Of a stretch of 17,071 nt of DNA, positions 5,997 to 13,483 are shown piece by piece. The first letter of the stretch is position 1, and every line of letters begins with the position of its first letter. A model generated the notes under the pieces. The model was not told where the DNA came from, did not search any database, and worked only from the letters and a program-made list of their open reading frames with translations. Origin of the DNA: an uncultured Collinsella sp. (GTDB lineage: Bacteria; Actinomycetota; Coriobacteriia; Coriobacteriales; Coriobacteriaceae); assembly GCA_900549215.1 (NCBI GenBank), contig URNJ01000021.1:1-17071 (forward strand), given 5' to 3'. A program made the position numbers and the translations under genes.

Positions 5997-7452
5997 CCAG
6001 GCTCCCTTCGCACATCCTCTGAATCAGCCCCTCGTCCGCCAGTCTTCCTGCCAGATAGCAGTCGAACACGTAGTCCGCGGGCAGAGCCCACATCTCCACC
6101 CCGTCCGTGAGGGGCGGCTCAGGCTTCCCGAAGACGCCTGGGAAGCGCACCCTGCCCATGAGCCTCGCCTCGACCTCGTGGGTCGGCACCAGGAAGACAT
6201 TCGCCACGGAGGAGAACCCGTTGTCCCGGACGAAGCCCCCGTAGGCGCTCTGGTAGAGCACCTGCTTCGTCACGGACTCGACGCCCGGCACGCGCTTGGC
6301 GGTGCCGGGGCGCAGCGTCGGCGCGTAGTACTTCGCGTCGTAGATGCAGAACGCCCTGCCGCCAGCGCCGTCTCCATGGATGCCTATGACGTCGGGGATC
6401 AGCGTGTTCACGTCCCCGCAGCCCGCACCGCCGGCGTCCGTCCACTCCGGCCTCGGGATGATGCCCAGAAGCGTCTCCGCGCCGCGCTGGCGCCAGTCCT
6501 CGGCGAGCGGAAGCCCCAGCGAGTCTATGCGGTCGGCGAGCCTGTCCCCGAAGGCGGTCTTGCATGCCAGTTCCCACGCGTGGTAGAAGGACGAAGTGCC
6601 CAGGCAGAATTCCTCCTCGGGGCTCTCATACTCCTCGGAGGGGTTCAGGTAGCGCAGCAGCATGTCGATGACGCCCTGCTTCCACGTCACGAACTGCACA
6701 GAGCGCTCCTGCTCCAGGCGGTAGGTTAGTGCCTCGGCGTCACCCAGGTCCTCCAGTTCCTCGCCGGAGAGGTCGACCGGGGCGAGTCCCAGCAGCTCGT
6801 CCAGGCCCCAGCGACGCAGGTCCTCGGAGCAGCGAGTCAGCACGCACCGGTGGAGGCGCGTCACCAGGTCGGCCGCGTCGCGGGAGGTGTCGCGCGTCTT
6901 AAGGTCGAAGTAGACTGGCGTATCACCGTCCATGAAGGGCTGGTTCTGCGCGATGGTCCTGTCCCAGGCAATCTCGCCCGTCCCATTGTCGCGGACCACG
7001 CGAACGTAGTTGGAGTAGACGCCGTTCTCCTCGTAGGAGCCGAGCAGCGCCAGCATGAGCGAGAGAGGCCCACCGTCCTCGTCGGCGTCCGGTAGCGCCG
7101 CGCCGACGCCCGAAAGCCCACCGGAGCTCTTGCGCAGCACGCGGAACACCTGGGCGAGCTCCGCCTCCGAGGGACGCGTCCCCTTTGGGAAGTACTTCGG
7201 GTAGGCGCAGATGAGGATCCCACGCCAGCGCGCGAGGCCAACCCACGTGAACTGGTACTTGCCGAGGGCGGCGAGCTCCTCGTCGGCGTCGTCCCCCTCG
7301 GGGGCGGCGTCGCTCCTGAGCGTCAGCACCCCGCGGGCAGCGAGCGCCCTCACGCACGCGAGGGCGTCGCGAACGTCGAGGCCGAGCAGCCGGGCGAGGT
7401 CGCCGACCGAGTAGAAGTCCCGCTCCCGTACGTAGACGGGGTCGAAGGCCAT
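5983..7452 (-). CDS. LlaJI-family restriction endonuclease (R2 subunit)
   Basis: 489 residues. It begins with a winged-helix-like segment (about 14-45, SVGDLARLLGLDVRDALACV). The C-terminal third has a PD-(D/E)xK nuclease core: Pro353-Asp354 (LIPDVIG), Asp372-Ala-Lys374 (CIYDAKYY) and Gln397 (TKQVLYQSAYGG). This fits the LlaJI endonuclease family, in which the nuclease subunit works with an McrB-like NTPase; McrC proteins play the equivalent role in McrBC. LlaJI itself cuts at the asymmetric sequence GACGC; whether this homologue shares that site cannot be told. The gene starts 3 bases after the R1 stop. It is markedly GC-rich (41 of 60 G+C in 7141-7200), unlike sduA downstream and the methyltransferases upstream. 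Confidence 0.85.
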   Translation of the reverse strand: MAFDPVYVRERDFYSVGDLARLLGLDVRDALACVRALAARGVLTLRSDAAPEGDDADEELAALGKYQFTWVGLARWRGILICAYPKYFPKGTRPSEAELAQVFRVLRKSSGGLSGVGAALPDADEDGGPLSLMLALLGSYEENGVYSNYVRVVRDNGTGEIAWDRTIAQNQPFMDGDTPVYFDLKTRDTSRDAADLVTRLHRCVLTRCSEDLRRWGLDELLGLAPVDLSGEELEDLGDAEALTYRLEQERSVQFVTWKQGVIDMLLRYLNPSEEYESPEEEFCLGTSSFYHAWELACKTAFGDRLADRIDSLGLPLAEDWRQRGAETLLGIIPRPEWTDAGGAGCGDVNTLIPDVIGIHGDGAGGRAFCIYDAKYYAPTLRPGTAKRVPGVESVTKQVLYQSAYGGFVRDNGFSSVANVFLVPTHEVEARLMGRVRFPGVFGKPEPPLTDGVEMWALPADYVFDCYLAGRLADEGLIQRMCEGSLDGAH

Positions 7453-7455
7453 GGG

Positions 7456-9300
7456 CTACTCCTCCGCGCCCTGGCCGTTGCCCTCGTCATCGGAGGCGGC
7501 GCCGTCCTCGACGCGAGGAACGGGCTCGTCGAGGACGAACACGCCGTCCGCGGAGCTGTCGTACTCAGCGCAGATCTCGGAGTAGGTGAAGTCCGGATGC
7601 CTGAACACCTTCGGGCGCTTCATCTTCGCGGCGTCCTCGTAGAGGTACAGCAGCACCTTGCTCTTGAAGGCCTCGTCGAATGCGTCGTCGTCCTCAAGAG
7701 CAGACTTCTTCAGGAAGAACGGCCCGAGCAGCTTGTCCTCGTTGACGTGGGCGCCGGTCTTGAGCAGCCCGTTGACGGCATGGCGCAGGGCGTTCCACTC
7801 GACGGGCTCGCGCCTGATGCCTAGGCGCACGACCTTGCCGGCAATCTTGGCCTCACCCTCGTCGATGCCCATGTAGCGGAACTCCCAGCGGCGCTTGAAA
7901 GCGGTATCCATCGGAAACACGCCCTGGTCTGCACTGTTCATGGTTGCCCAGATGTAGAGGTTTGAAGGTAGGCGCATCGACTGCACGCGGGTGTCGCGGT
8001 TCTCCTCGAGGCTGTAGAGGCCGGGCGCCTCGTCGACGCGGCTGGAGGCGTCCAGGAACTCCTTCCAGAGATACTCGCCAAGGTCGGTCGGAACGTCGAC
8101 GTCGTACTCGCTCTCGCCGTCACCGTCTCGATCGAGCAGCTGGAATACGTCGCCGAACACTGCGGCGGGATTCGCGCGGTTGATCTCCTCAACGATGAGG
8201 AGATAGTTCTCATTGGGATGGGTCTTCGCCTCTACGTAGCTCTTCACGAGGGGTCCGGGGACGAACTCGTAGGAGACGTAGGCGCGGCCCATGTTCTCGG
8301 ACAGCGACTCGTTGGACTTCTGTTCAGGCTGCCGCATCGTCGGCTTGTAGCAGCCCACGAAGGAGGCGTAGCTGTAGTCCGGGTGGAACGTGACGCGCCG
8401 CGTGTGTGCCTTGTCGAAGTGCTCCTCGGCAAGCTTGTTCAGGCTGTACGACTTGCCGGTACCGGGAGCGCCGAAGTAGATGAGGTTGCGGGGCTGATTC
8501 AGGACCGGAAGTCCAATCGTTTGGTCGCGGAGCGGGACGTACTTCGAAAGCCCCTCGAGTAGGTCCTCACCTTCCTCGTAATCCTGCAGGTTGTTGACGA
8601 GCTGGGAAACAATATAAGAGCGGAACATTGACCCGATGACATATTCAAAACTCTTTCTGCCCTCGATAACATCAAGGTAATAAGCGCAGGCGGCTTTTAT
8701 GCCGTCTGACGCAAGAAGAACCATCGAACTCAAAATGAGCCGCATCTGCCTAAATCGTTTTTCAAAATCAAATGCAGCTGCACCTGTGAACTGTTCATCG
8801 TCGTCTTTGTTCCCCGTTGCCAAGATTATCTTGACCGGACGCAGGGTGACGCAATCAGAATCTTTTCGGATATAGAGAGTATCTACGTCATCAACCCAAA
8901 AGGTCTTTGAATTCAGTTTCCCATCAACAAGCGGGGAAGATTTGCCCTTTTGGCTAATCTCTGGCAGTAGAAGTACGGCAGCAAGTAAGTTGCCGATGTT
9001 TGGACGATCATCCGATGCGTCGCTCTTGACAGATATCCTGACTTTTCCGCCGATCTCTCGCACCGGGTAAGCCTCGGCAAGACGAATGGAAGGGAAGTCG
9101 GTGACGGAGAACTCAAACCGGATGGAGGAGCCAATCACATCTCTCGATTTTATAACCGCACCATTGGGATTCATGCTGGAGCCCGCAAGTTCGAGCTGGC
9201 CGGCACCGCTCGTTCCACGGTAGCGGACATTCAGGGTATTGTCTGTGATGACGCTATCTTCGAGTGGGTAGGCCAAATCCCAGGCGCAATAATCCATCAT
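7456..9300 (-). CDS. McrB-like AAA+ NTPase (LlaJI R1-type restriction subunit)
   Basis: 614 residues. Residues 1-265 are a family-variable N-terminal region, expected to bind DNA. The AAA+ motor follows: Walker A GAPGTGKS (277-284), Walker B with LLIVEEINRAN (367-377), the McrB-type nucleotide signature MNSADQG (454-460; classic McrB has NTAD here) and arginines in FKRRW. McrB-type motors use GTP and drive the partner nuclease after recognising the target. ATG at 9298-9300 overlaps the upstream methyltransferase stop as ATGA; a second ATG follows directly. The acidic tail is low complexity. Base composition changes sharply within the gene: 7456 to about 8600 is GC-rich, while about 8600-9300 is AT-richer (24 of 60 G+C in 8641-8700), suggesting a recombined N-terminal domain. 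Confidence 0.88.
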   Translation of the reverse strand: MMDYCAWDLAYPLEDSVITDNTLNVRYRGTSGAGQLELAGSSMNPNGAVIKSRDVIGSSIRFEFSVTDFPSIRLAEAYPVREIGGKVRISVKSDASDDRPNIGNLLAAVLLLPEISQKGKSSPLVDGKLNSKTFWVDDVDTLYIRKDSDCVTLRPVKIILATGNKDDDEQFTGAAAFDFEKRFRQMRLILSSMVLLASDGIKAACAYYLDVIEGRKSFEYVIGSMFRSYIVSQLVNNLQDYEEGEDLLEGLSKYVPLRDQTIGLPVLNQPRNLIYFGAPGTGKSYSLNKLAEEHFDKAHTRRVTFHPDYSYASFVGCYKPTMRQPEQKSNESLSENMGRAYVSYEFVPGPLVKSYVEAKTHPNENYLLIVEEINRANPAAVFGDVFQLLDRDGDGESEYDVDVPTDLGEYLWKEFLDASSRVDEAPGLYSLEENRDTRVQSMRLPSNLYIWATMNSADQGVFPMDTAFKRRWEFRYMGIDEGEAKIAGKVVRLGIRREPVEWNALRHAVNGLLKTGAHVNEDKLLGPFFLKKSALEDDDAFDEAFKSKVLLYLYEDAAKMKRPKVFRHPDFTYSEICAEYDSSADGVFVLDEPVPRVEDGAASDDEGNGQGAEE

Positions 9301-10208
9301 CGTTGCTCTCTACCGCCATTCCCTGAATCGATGTATTCCTTTATGCAGTTTGCCACGTATTCTGCCAGCTTGACCGGAACGGCATTGCCGATAGCCTGCT
9401 CTACATGGGTTTTTGCCCCGACGAATTCGAAGCTCTTCGGAAAAGTCTGGAGGTAACTCCTCTCCTTGGACGTAAGCGACCTGACGCCTTCGCTGATATC
9501 TGCTTTATCGGCATGGTGGCGCTTGTAGTTCGGAGGAATCGGACGATTGGTCCCCCTAACGGTAACCGCCGGCTCATCGATGCTGAAGACTCCACGCCTC
9601 TCAAAATTACGAGGGTGCATGTAATAGAACTGCGTATGTAGGGAGTCACCGAGATAGTCACGAACAGTCATGGGCTTCTTGGCCAAATGCGAGTCGAGAA
9701 TGTCTCCCATGAAGTCATCCTGATCGCCTAGATGTCCAATCAGGATGAAGCGCCTACGAGCTTGAGGCACACCGCAGAGGCTCGCGTTTAATACACGTTT
9801 TGTAAGGCCATAGCCAGCGCTCTTGAAGATGTCGAGAGCCTCCGGAAGCACGTCCATCCGCTCAATGTTGTATACGTTTTCCATCACAAACCACTCGGGC
9901 TTTACGTCCCGAACAATCTCGGCGTAGCGAATCGTCAGGTTGGCCCTCTTGCCGCGTTGACGTGCTCCGGCAATAGAAAAGTCTTGGCAGGGCGGTCCGC
10001 CTATAATCATCGACGGCGAATACCCTTCGATTTTGTCGACTGCGCCTAGGTCATAGAGGTCGTACTTAAACGCGGGATGGTCAAAGTTCGCCTGATAGAT
10101 ATCAACAGCGCTTTGCCAGTTGTCAAAAGCGGCCTTAATGTTGAAACCAGCGTTCTGGAAGCCGAGCGACATGCCGCCGCAACCGGAAAACAGATCAACG
10201 CAGTCCAT
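9297..10208 (-). CDS. C5-cytosine DNA methyltransferase (M2)
   Basis: 303 residues, a compact, complete 5-methylcytosine methyltransferase. Motif I is DLFSGCGGMSLGF (5-17), motif IV GGPPCQDFS with catalytic Cys74, motif VI ENV (110-112), motif VIII QARRR (149-153) and motif X GNAVPVKLA (274-282). The target-recognition stretch between VIII and X is short and contains RGTNRPIPPNY. It is a paralogue of the adjacent upstream methyltransferase; roughly half of aligned positions agree by eye. In LlaJI-type systems two such enzymes are needed because the recognition site is asymmetric and each modifies one strand. The ATG at 10208 overlaps the end of M1 by 14 bases, and its stop overlaps the R1 start, so all are likely translated from one message. 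Confidence 0.93.
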   Translation of the reverse strand: MDCVDLFSGCGGMSLGFQNAGFNIKAAFDNWQSAVDIYQANFDHPAFKYDLYDLGAVDKIEGYSPSMIIGGPPCQDFSIAGARQRGKRANLTIRYAEIVRDVKPEWFVMENVYNIERMDVLPEALDIFKSAGYGLTKRVLNASLCGVPQARRRFILIGHLGDQDDFMGDILDSHLAKKPMTVRDYLGDSLHTQFYYMHPRNFERRGVFSIDEPAVTVRGTNRPIPPNYKRHHADKADISEGVRSLTSKERSYLQTFPKSFEFVGAKTHVEQAIGNAVPVKLAEYVANCIKEYIDSGNGGREQR

Positions 10209-11118
10209 CGCTCACATCCTTCCTGTAGTCCAACAGGGCCTTGGCAACGTAAGACGCCAGATTTACCGGTACGGCATTTCCGACCATCTGATTGATATCC
10301 GTCTTACTGCCGAAGAACTTAAAAGACTCGGGGAAAGTCTGAACCCTGCTTCTCTCCTTTGGCGTCAAGCAACGCGCTCTGGTCAAGTCGGCTGCATCAT
10401 TGGGATGCAGCTGATAGTTAGGGGGAATCGGCCTATCAACACCACGAATCGTGACTGAAGGTTCGTCAATGCTGAAGATTGCCCTGCGTGTGTAGCTGCG
10501 AGGAATTCGGAAGTAGTAATCAATCCCGAGTTCGTCACCGAGGTACTCACGTATCGTCATCTTATGATCGGATAGTCCCCGCTCGAGATATTCGTCCAGG
10601 AAGCCGTCTTCGGCACCTAGGCAGCCGATAAGGAAATAACGCTTTCGTGCTTGGGGCACTCCGCAAAGGCTCGCGTCAAGAACGCGACCGCTAAGTCCAT
10701 ATCCTTGCGATTTGAGTGTGCGTCGAATCTCTTGCATGGCCATACTGGTTCGGACGCGAGGGACGTTTTCCATGACGATGAATTGCGGCGTGCACTTCGC
10801 AATGATTTCTGCATATCGAACGGAGAGGATTGCACGCCCCCCGTCTTCGGACCTCTTTCCGGCTTGGGAGAAATCCTGGCAGGGAGGACCACCGATAATG
10901 ATGTCGGGAGAAAAGGAGGATACCTCTTCTGCGACGGAGACATCAGAGAGGTCCCTCTTGAAGACTGGGTGCTCGAAGTTGGCGCGGTAGACGTCTATTG
11001 CCGCATCCCAGTTGTCATAAGCGGCAACCACGTCGACGCCGGCCTTCTCAAAGCCAAGGGACATTCCGCCACAGCCAGCGAAAAGGTCAACGGCCGTTAT
11101 ATTTGCTTCGTTTGCCAT
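10195..11118 (-). CDS. C5-cytosine DNA methyltransferase (M1), first gene of the operon
   Basis: 307 residues from the ATG at 11118, chosen because AGAGGGG lies 8 bases upstream; an in-frame ATG at 11136 would add six residues but has no ribosome site. All C5-methyltransferase motifs are present: DLFAGCGGMSLGF (I), GGPPCQDFS with the catalytic Cys (IV), ENV (VI), QARKR (VIII) and GNAVPVNLA (X). The region between VIII and X, including RGVDRPIPPNY, is closely related to that of M2 but differs enough to imply a different strand or base target. Leading the operon with the methyltransferases lets modification precede restriction. A near-consensus -10 element lies about 40 bases upstream. No control (C) protein gene is visible. 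Confidence 0.93.
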   Translation of the reverse strand: MANEANITAVDLFAGCGGMSLGFEKAGVDVVAAYDNWDAAIDVYRANFEHPVFKRDLSDVSVAEEVSSFSPDIIIGGPPCQDFSQAGKRSEDGGRAILSVRYAEIIAKCTPQFIVMENVPRVRTSMAMQEIRRTLKSQGYGLSGRVLDASLCGVPQARKRYFLIGCLGAEDGFLDEYLERGLSDHKMTIREYLGDELGIDYYFRIPRSYTRRAIFSIDEPSVTIRGVDRPIPPNYQLHPNDAADLTRARCLTPKERSRVQTFPESFKFFGSKTDINQMVGNAVPVNLASYVAKALLDYRKDVSDGLR

Positions 11119-11156
11119 GCGTTCAGCCCCTCTCATTCGTAATAGACAAATCCATA

Positions 11157-11162
11157 ATTATA
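11157..11162 (-). promoter_or_regulatory. -10 element of the restriction-modification operon promoter
   Basis: On the minus strand this is a perfect TATAAT, 38 bases upstream of the preferred M1 start. The hexamer 17 bases further upstream is TTCTAA, a weak -35 (three of six). The neighbourhood is AT-rich compared with the flanks. It is the only convincing promoter for the five genes downstream, whose intervals are all overlaps or 3 bases. Confidence 0.5.
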
Positions 11163-11319
11163 GCTGACAAAAAGCGCCGTTAGAACGCCCTTAGTAACCC
11201 ACAAAACAATTTCAGGCACATCTTGCTTCTATATGTTCAGCTCAGGGTTTCTGCCGCCCAGCGCTGGCAACCACTGCCGCGTGCTCGCCCATCGTGGAAG
11301 AGCGATTAAGGAGGAACAT

Positions 11320-11418
11320 ATGCAAATTAGAGGAGAGGCAGCAATCGCCTGCGGATTCATGGCAGGCCTGGCAACGGGATTGCTGTTCGATGGGTGTTTC
11401 GACGGCTATATCAATTGA
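11320..11418 (+). CDS. Short membrane peptide ORF, 32 codons, ends at in-frame TGA
   Basis: The ATG at 11320 has an ideal ribosome site (AAGGAGG at 11308-11314, 5-base spacer), so this start is almost certainly used. The product is a single hydrophobic segment (AAIACGFMAGLATGLLF) ending in DGCFDGYIN before TGA at 11416-11418. The frame continues open for 86 more codons after the TGA and encodes a recognisable Cys/His domain (see 11479-11676). The peptide is therefore probably the anchor half of a longer protein interrupted by a nonsense codon, although it could be a stand-alone small membrane protein. Confidence 0.6.
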   Translation: MQIRGEAAIACGFMAGLATGLLFDGCFDGYIN

Positions 11419-11478
11419 TTCCGCGATTCTGTTTTTTCGAGAGGCAAGCCTCAGAAAACGGGGCCGTCTCGTCAAGAG

Positions 11479-11676
11479 GTGGCCGCGCCCATCGAGTCCC
11501 GCGGCGTAGATACCTCAAAAACGAAGGTAATCATCACCAAGCACGGCAAGGTTTATCATCGTTCTGCGGAATGCAAAAGCCTTCCTCAAAGCGCCATTAG
11601 AACGAGCCTGCCATTGGTGGATGCACTCAAACGAGGCAAGACACCCTGCCCAACATGTTGCCCGCCAGCGGTTTAG
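11479..11676 (+). CDS. Cys/His zinc-knuckle domain fragment, downstream half of interrupted gene
   Basis: Open in the same frame as the preceding small ORF from just after its TGA; the first GTG is at 11479 but has no clear ribosome site. The recognisable part is KVYHRSAECKSLPQSA followed by an LVDALKRGKTPCPTCCP tail: a histidine and cysteine, then a C-x2-C pair. This small metal-binding-like domain is common at the C-termini of secreted or membrane-anchored Gram-positive proteins, including nuclease-like ones. Combined with the upstream half, the gene would encode a 118-residue membrane-anchored protein. Independent translation is uncertain, so it may be a pseudogene remnant or the product of readthrough. 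Confidence 0.5.
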   Translation: MAAPIESRGVDTSKTKVIITKHGKVYHRSAECKSLPQSAIRTSLPLVDALKRGKTPCPTCCPPAV

Positions 11677-11689
11677 ACGTTCCTTAGGG

Positions 11690-11721
11690 GTGTCTGCAAG
11701 GACATGGGTCCCTGCAGACAC
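11690..11721. terminator. Hairpin with 14-bp stem, probable terminator
   Basis: 11690-11703 and 11708-11721 pair at 13 of 14 positions around the loop ATGG. It lies 13 bases after the stop of the zinc-knuckle fragment. No T-tract follows, as with the hairpin at 2041-2077. Confidence 0.5.
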
Positions 11722-11827
11722 GCGGGCCTAAAAACGTGTCCGCACGCCATGTGACACTTAACCTGTCGTCCTGCTCTGTCGCGGCGGCATGCATCCAAAC
11801 AACGACCCTCTAAGGAGCTCGATATCG

Positions 11828-12067
11828 ATGAGTGACAACACCAAGCATCTCGCAAAGAAATGCGTCAAGGACGCAGGGCCGTGCCTCGCGCTGTGCGTGG
11901 CAGGCGCAGCGGTCGCGCTACTGGCTGTTCTGGGGCCGTTCGACGCGCTTCGAAGCAGCAGCTCTCTGCACGTTTGCATGGCCCTTGCCGGCGCCATGAT
12001 GACCGGCGGCGTGCTCGATCTGATTTTTTGGGTGTTTGACCCGTTTGGATGGAAGAACGAAGGGTAA
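11828..12067 (+). CDS. Small two-helix membrane protein, hypothetical
   Basis: 79 residues from the ATG at 11828, chosen for AAGGAG at 11812-11817 (10-base spacing); upstream in-frame codons lack a ribosome site. A Lys-rich N-terminus (KHLAKKCVKD) leads to two hydrophobic helices at about 16-36 (PCLALCVAGAAVALLAVLG) and 47-71 (LHVCMALAGAMMTGGVLDLIF), ending in DPFGWKNEG. I do not recognise the family. It lies 40 bases before the phosphoesterase pair on the same strand and might share their transcript. Confidence 0.65.
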   Translation: MSDNTKHLAKKCVKDAGPCLALCVAGAAVALLAVLGPFDALRSSSSLHVCMALAGAMMTGGVLDLIFWVFDPFGWKNEG

Positions 12068-12107
12068 GCCCTAAGGGATGGATGCCCCGCAGTGTTAGGA
12101 GGTCCCC

Positions 12108-12746
12108 TTGATCTGGTTTACCAGCGATACTCACTTTGGACACGAGAACATGCTACGGCTTAGCGATAGGCCTTGGTCGACTGTTGCGCAGATGAACGAC
12201 GCCATGGTCGCGAGCGTTAATAGCAAAGTCGCTGTGGACGACGAGCTTTACATTTTGGGTGACTTTAGCTTTAAGATGACGGTCCAGGATGCCTACGAGC
12301 TGCGCAAAAGCATCGCATGCAAGCGTGTCCATCTGCTGCTCGGCAACCACGACAAAGACTGGACGCAGCCCGCGGTGGCGGGTGCTTTTATCGTCGAGCC
12401 GCCCATTTGCGTGCTCAAGATCGACCGCCAAAAAATCGTGCTGAGCCACTATCCTATGGTCGACTGGCAGGGCATGTCGCACGGCAGTTGGCATCTGCAC
12501 GGGCATATCCACAGCTGCGGCGGCGCGTACAACAAGTTCAACCTCAGACAGGGGCTGCTGCGCTATGACGTGGGCGCGGACGCTAACAGCTACGCCCCGG
12601 TGAGCCTGGAGGAGCTCAAGTCGTGGTTTGCGCAGGTAGACGAGCCGGTGTGTTGCGTTAAATGGCCGTGGTGGGTCAACGCCACGGGCAACGAGCAGAT
12701 CGAGCACGATCTCGAAACCTATAAGAGGGAAGTGGTGATCCGATGA
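12108..12746 (+). CDS. Calcineurin-like metallophosphoesterase, TTG start
   Basis: 212 residues. Two-metal phosphoesterase fold: D7-x-H9 in SDTHFGHEN, GDFSF with Asp52, GNHD with Asn80-His81, SHYP with His114 and HGHIH (131-135). The FGHEN signature places it near small hydrolases often annotated as phosphoesterases or phosphohydrolases; the natural substrate is not known. The start is a TTG at 12108, supported by AGGAGG 5 bases upstream and by the family's N-terminus beginning right there. Its stop overlaps the next phosphoesterase start as ATGA, implying coupled translation. Slightly unusual is the C-terminal extension (about 165-212) with a Trp-rich CCVKWPWW patch. Confidence 0.9.
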   Translation: MIWFTSDTHFGHENMLRLSDRPWSTVAQMNDAMVASVNSKVAVDDELYILGDFSFKMTVQDAYELRKSIACKRVHLLLGNHDKDWTQPAVAGAFIVEPPICVLKIDRQKIVLSHYPMVDWQGMSHGSWHLHGHIHSCGGAYNKFNLRQGLLRYDVGADANSYAPVSLEELKSWFAQVDEPVCCVKWPWWVNATGNEQIEHDLETYKREVVIR

Positions 12747-13468
12747 CGGTCTATGTGACGGGCGACATTCACGGTGGCGTCGACATGCAAAAGCTGCGCG
12801 ACTGGGATCTTGGGGATAGTCTGACGAGTGACGACTATCTGATTGTTGCGGGCGACTTTGGCTTTCCCTGGGATTTCTCTGCCGAGGAGTGCGCCGATAT
12901 CGCTTGGCTGGAATCGCGTCCCTATACCGTGCTGTTCGTCGACGGCAACCACGAACGCTTCGACCATTGGGCGGAGCGCCCTATGGAGCTGTGGCATGGT
13001 GGACTGACGCAGCGCCTGTCGGACACCTCGCCCATACGGCGCCTGACGCGTGGCGAGGTTTTTGAGCTTGACGATTCAACAATCTTTACCATGGGCGGTG
13101 CCACGAGCGTGGATAAGGAATACCGCATTCCGTATTCCAGCTGGTGGCCGCAGGAGCTGCCGGACGAGCGCAACTTTGAGGAGGCGCGGGCAAAGCTCGA
13201 TAGTGTTGACTGGAAGGTCGACTACGTGATCACCCATACCTGCTCCACGCGCTTGCTTTCGCCCACGCTCTATCCGGCGCCCGGCTGGACCCGACCCGAT
13301 GTCGATCGGCTCACGGCTTTTTTTGACGAGTTGGAAGATCGCTTGGACTACAAGCGCTGGTACTACGGGCATTTTCATCGCGATGCCAATCCGGCCGAGC
13401 GCCACACCGTACTCTACGACTGCATCATCCACCTGGGTGACGAACTCCAACCCTGGGACATTGCGTAG
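12743..13468 (+). CDS. Calcineurin-like metallophosphoesterase
   Basis: 241 residues. Metallophosphoesterase motifs in order: GDIHG with Asp8 and His10, GDFGFPW with Asp38, GNHE with Asn69-His70, a VITHTCS histidine and YYGHFHRD near the C-terminus. The set is complete, so an active Mn/Fe-type phosphoesterase is expected; the substrate (protein, nucleotide or phage-derived) is not evident. The start ATG overlaps the previous stop by 4 bases, so the two phosphoesterases form a coupled pair although they differ in sequence. It ends 15 bases before the convergent gluQ gene, with no clear terminator between them. Confidence 0.9.
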   Translation: MTVYVTGDIHGGVDMQKLRDWDLGDSLTSDDYLIVAGDFGFPWDFSAEECADIAWLESRPYTVLFVDGNHERFDHWAERPMELWHGGLTQRLSDTSPIRRLTRGEVFELDDSTIFTMGGATSVDKEYRIPYSSWWPQELPDERNFEEARAKLDSVDWKVDYVITHTCSTRLLSPTLYPAPGWTRPDVDRLTAFFDELEDRLDYKRWYYGHFHRDANPAERHTVLYDCIIHLGDELQPWDIA

Positions 13469-13483
13469 GGGCGGGGCGTTTGG

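Noticed and set aside
5953..6729. Plus-strand open frame of 258 codons
   Set aside because: Antisense shadow of the GC-rich R2 gene, His- and Arg-rich with no recognisable motif.
5983..7452. Annotation of the R2 gene as McrC
   Set aside because: The partner NTPase is McrB-like, but the nuclease sequence and the presence of two C5-methyltransferases fit LlaJI, whereas McrBC is a methylation-dependent system without cognate methyltransferases.
11416..11458. TGA as a selenocysteine codon with the hairpin around 11434-11458 as SECIS
   Set aside because: The hairpin GAGGC-AA-GCCTC is short, its loop does not resemble bacterial SECIS loops, the position is not in a redox motif, and no selenocysteine genes are in view.
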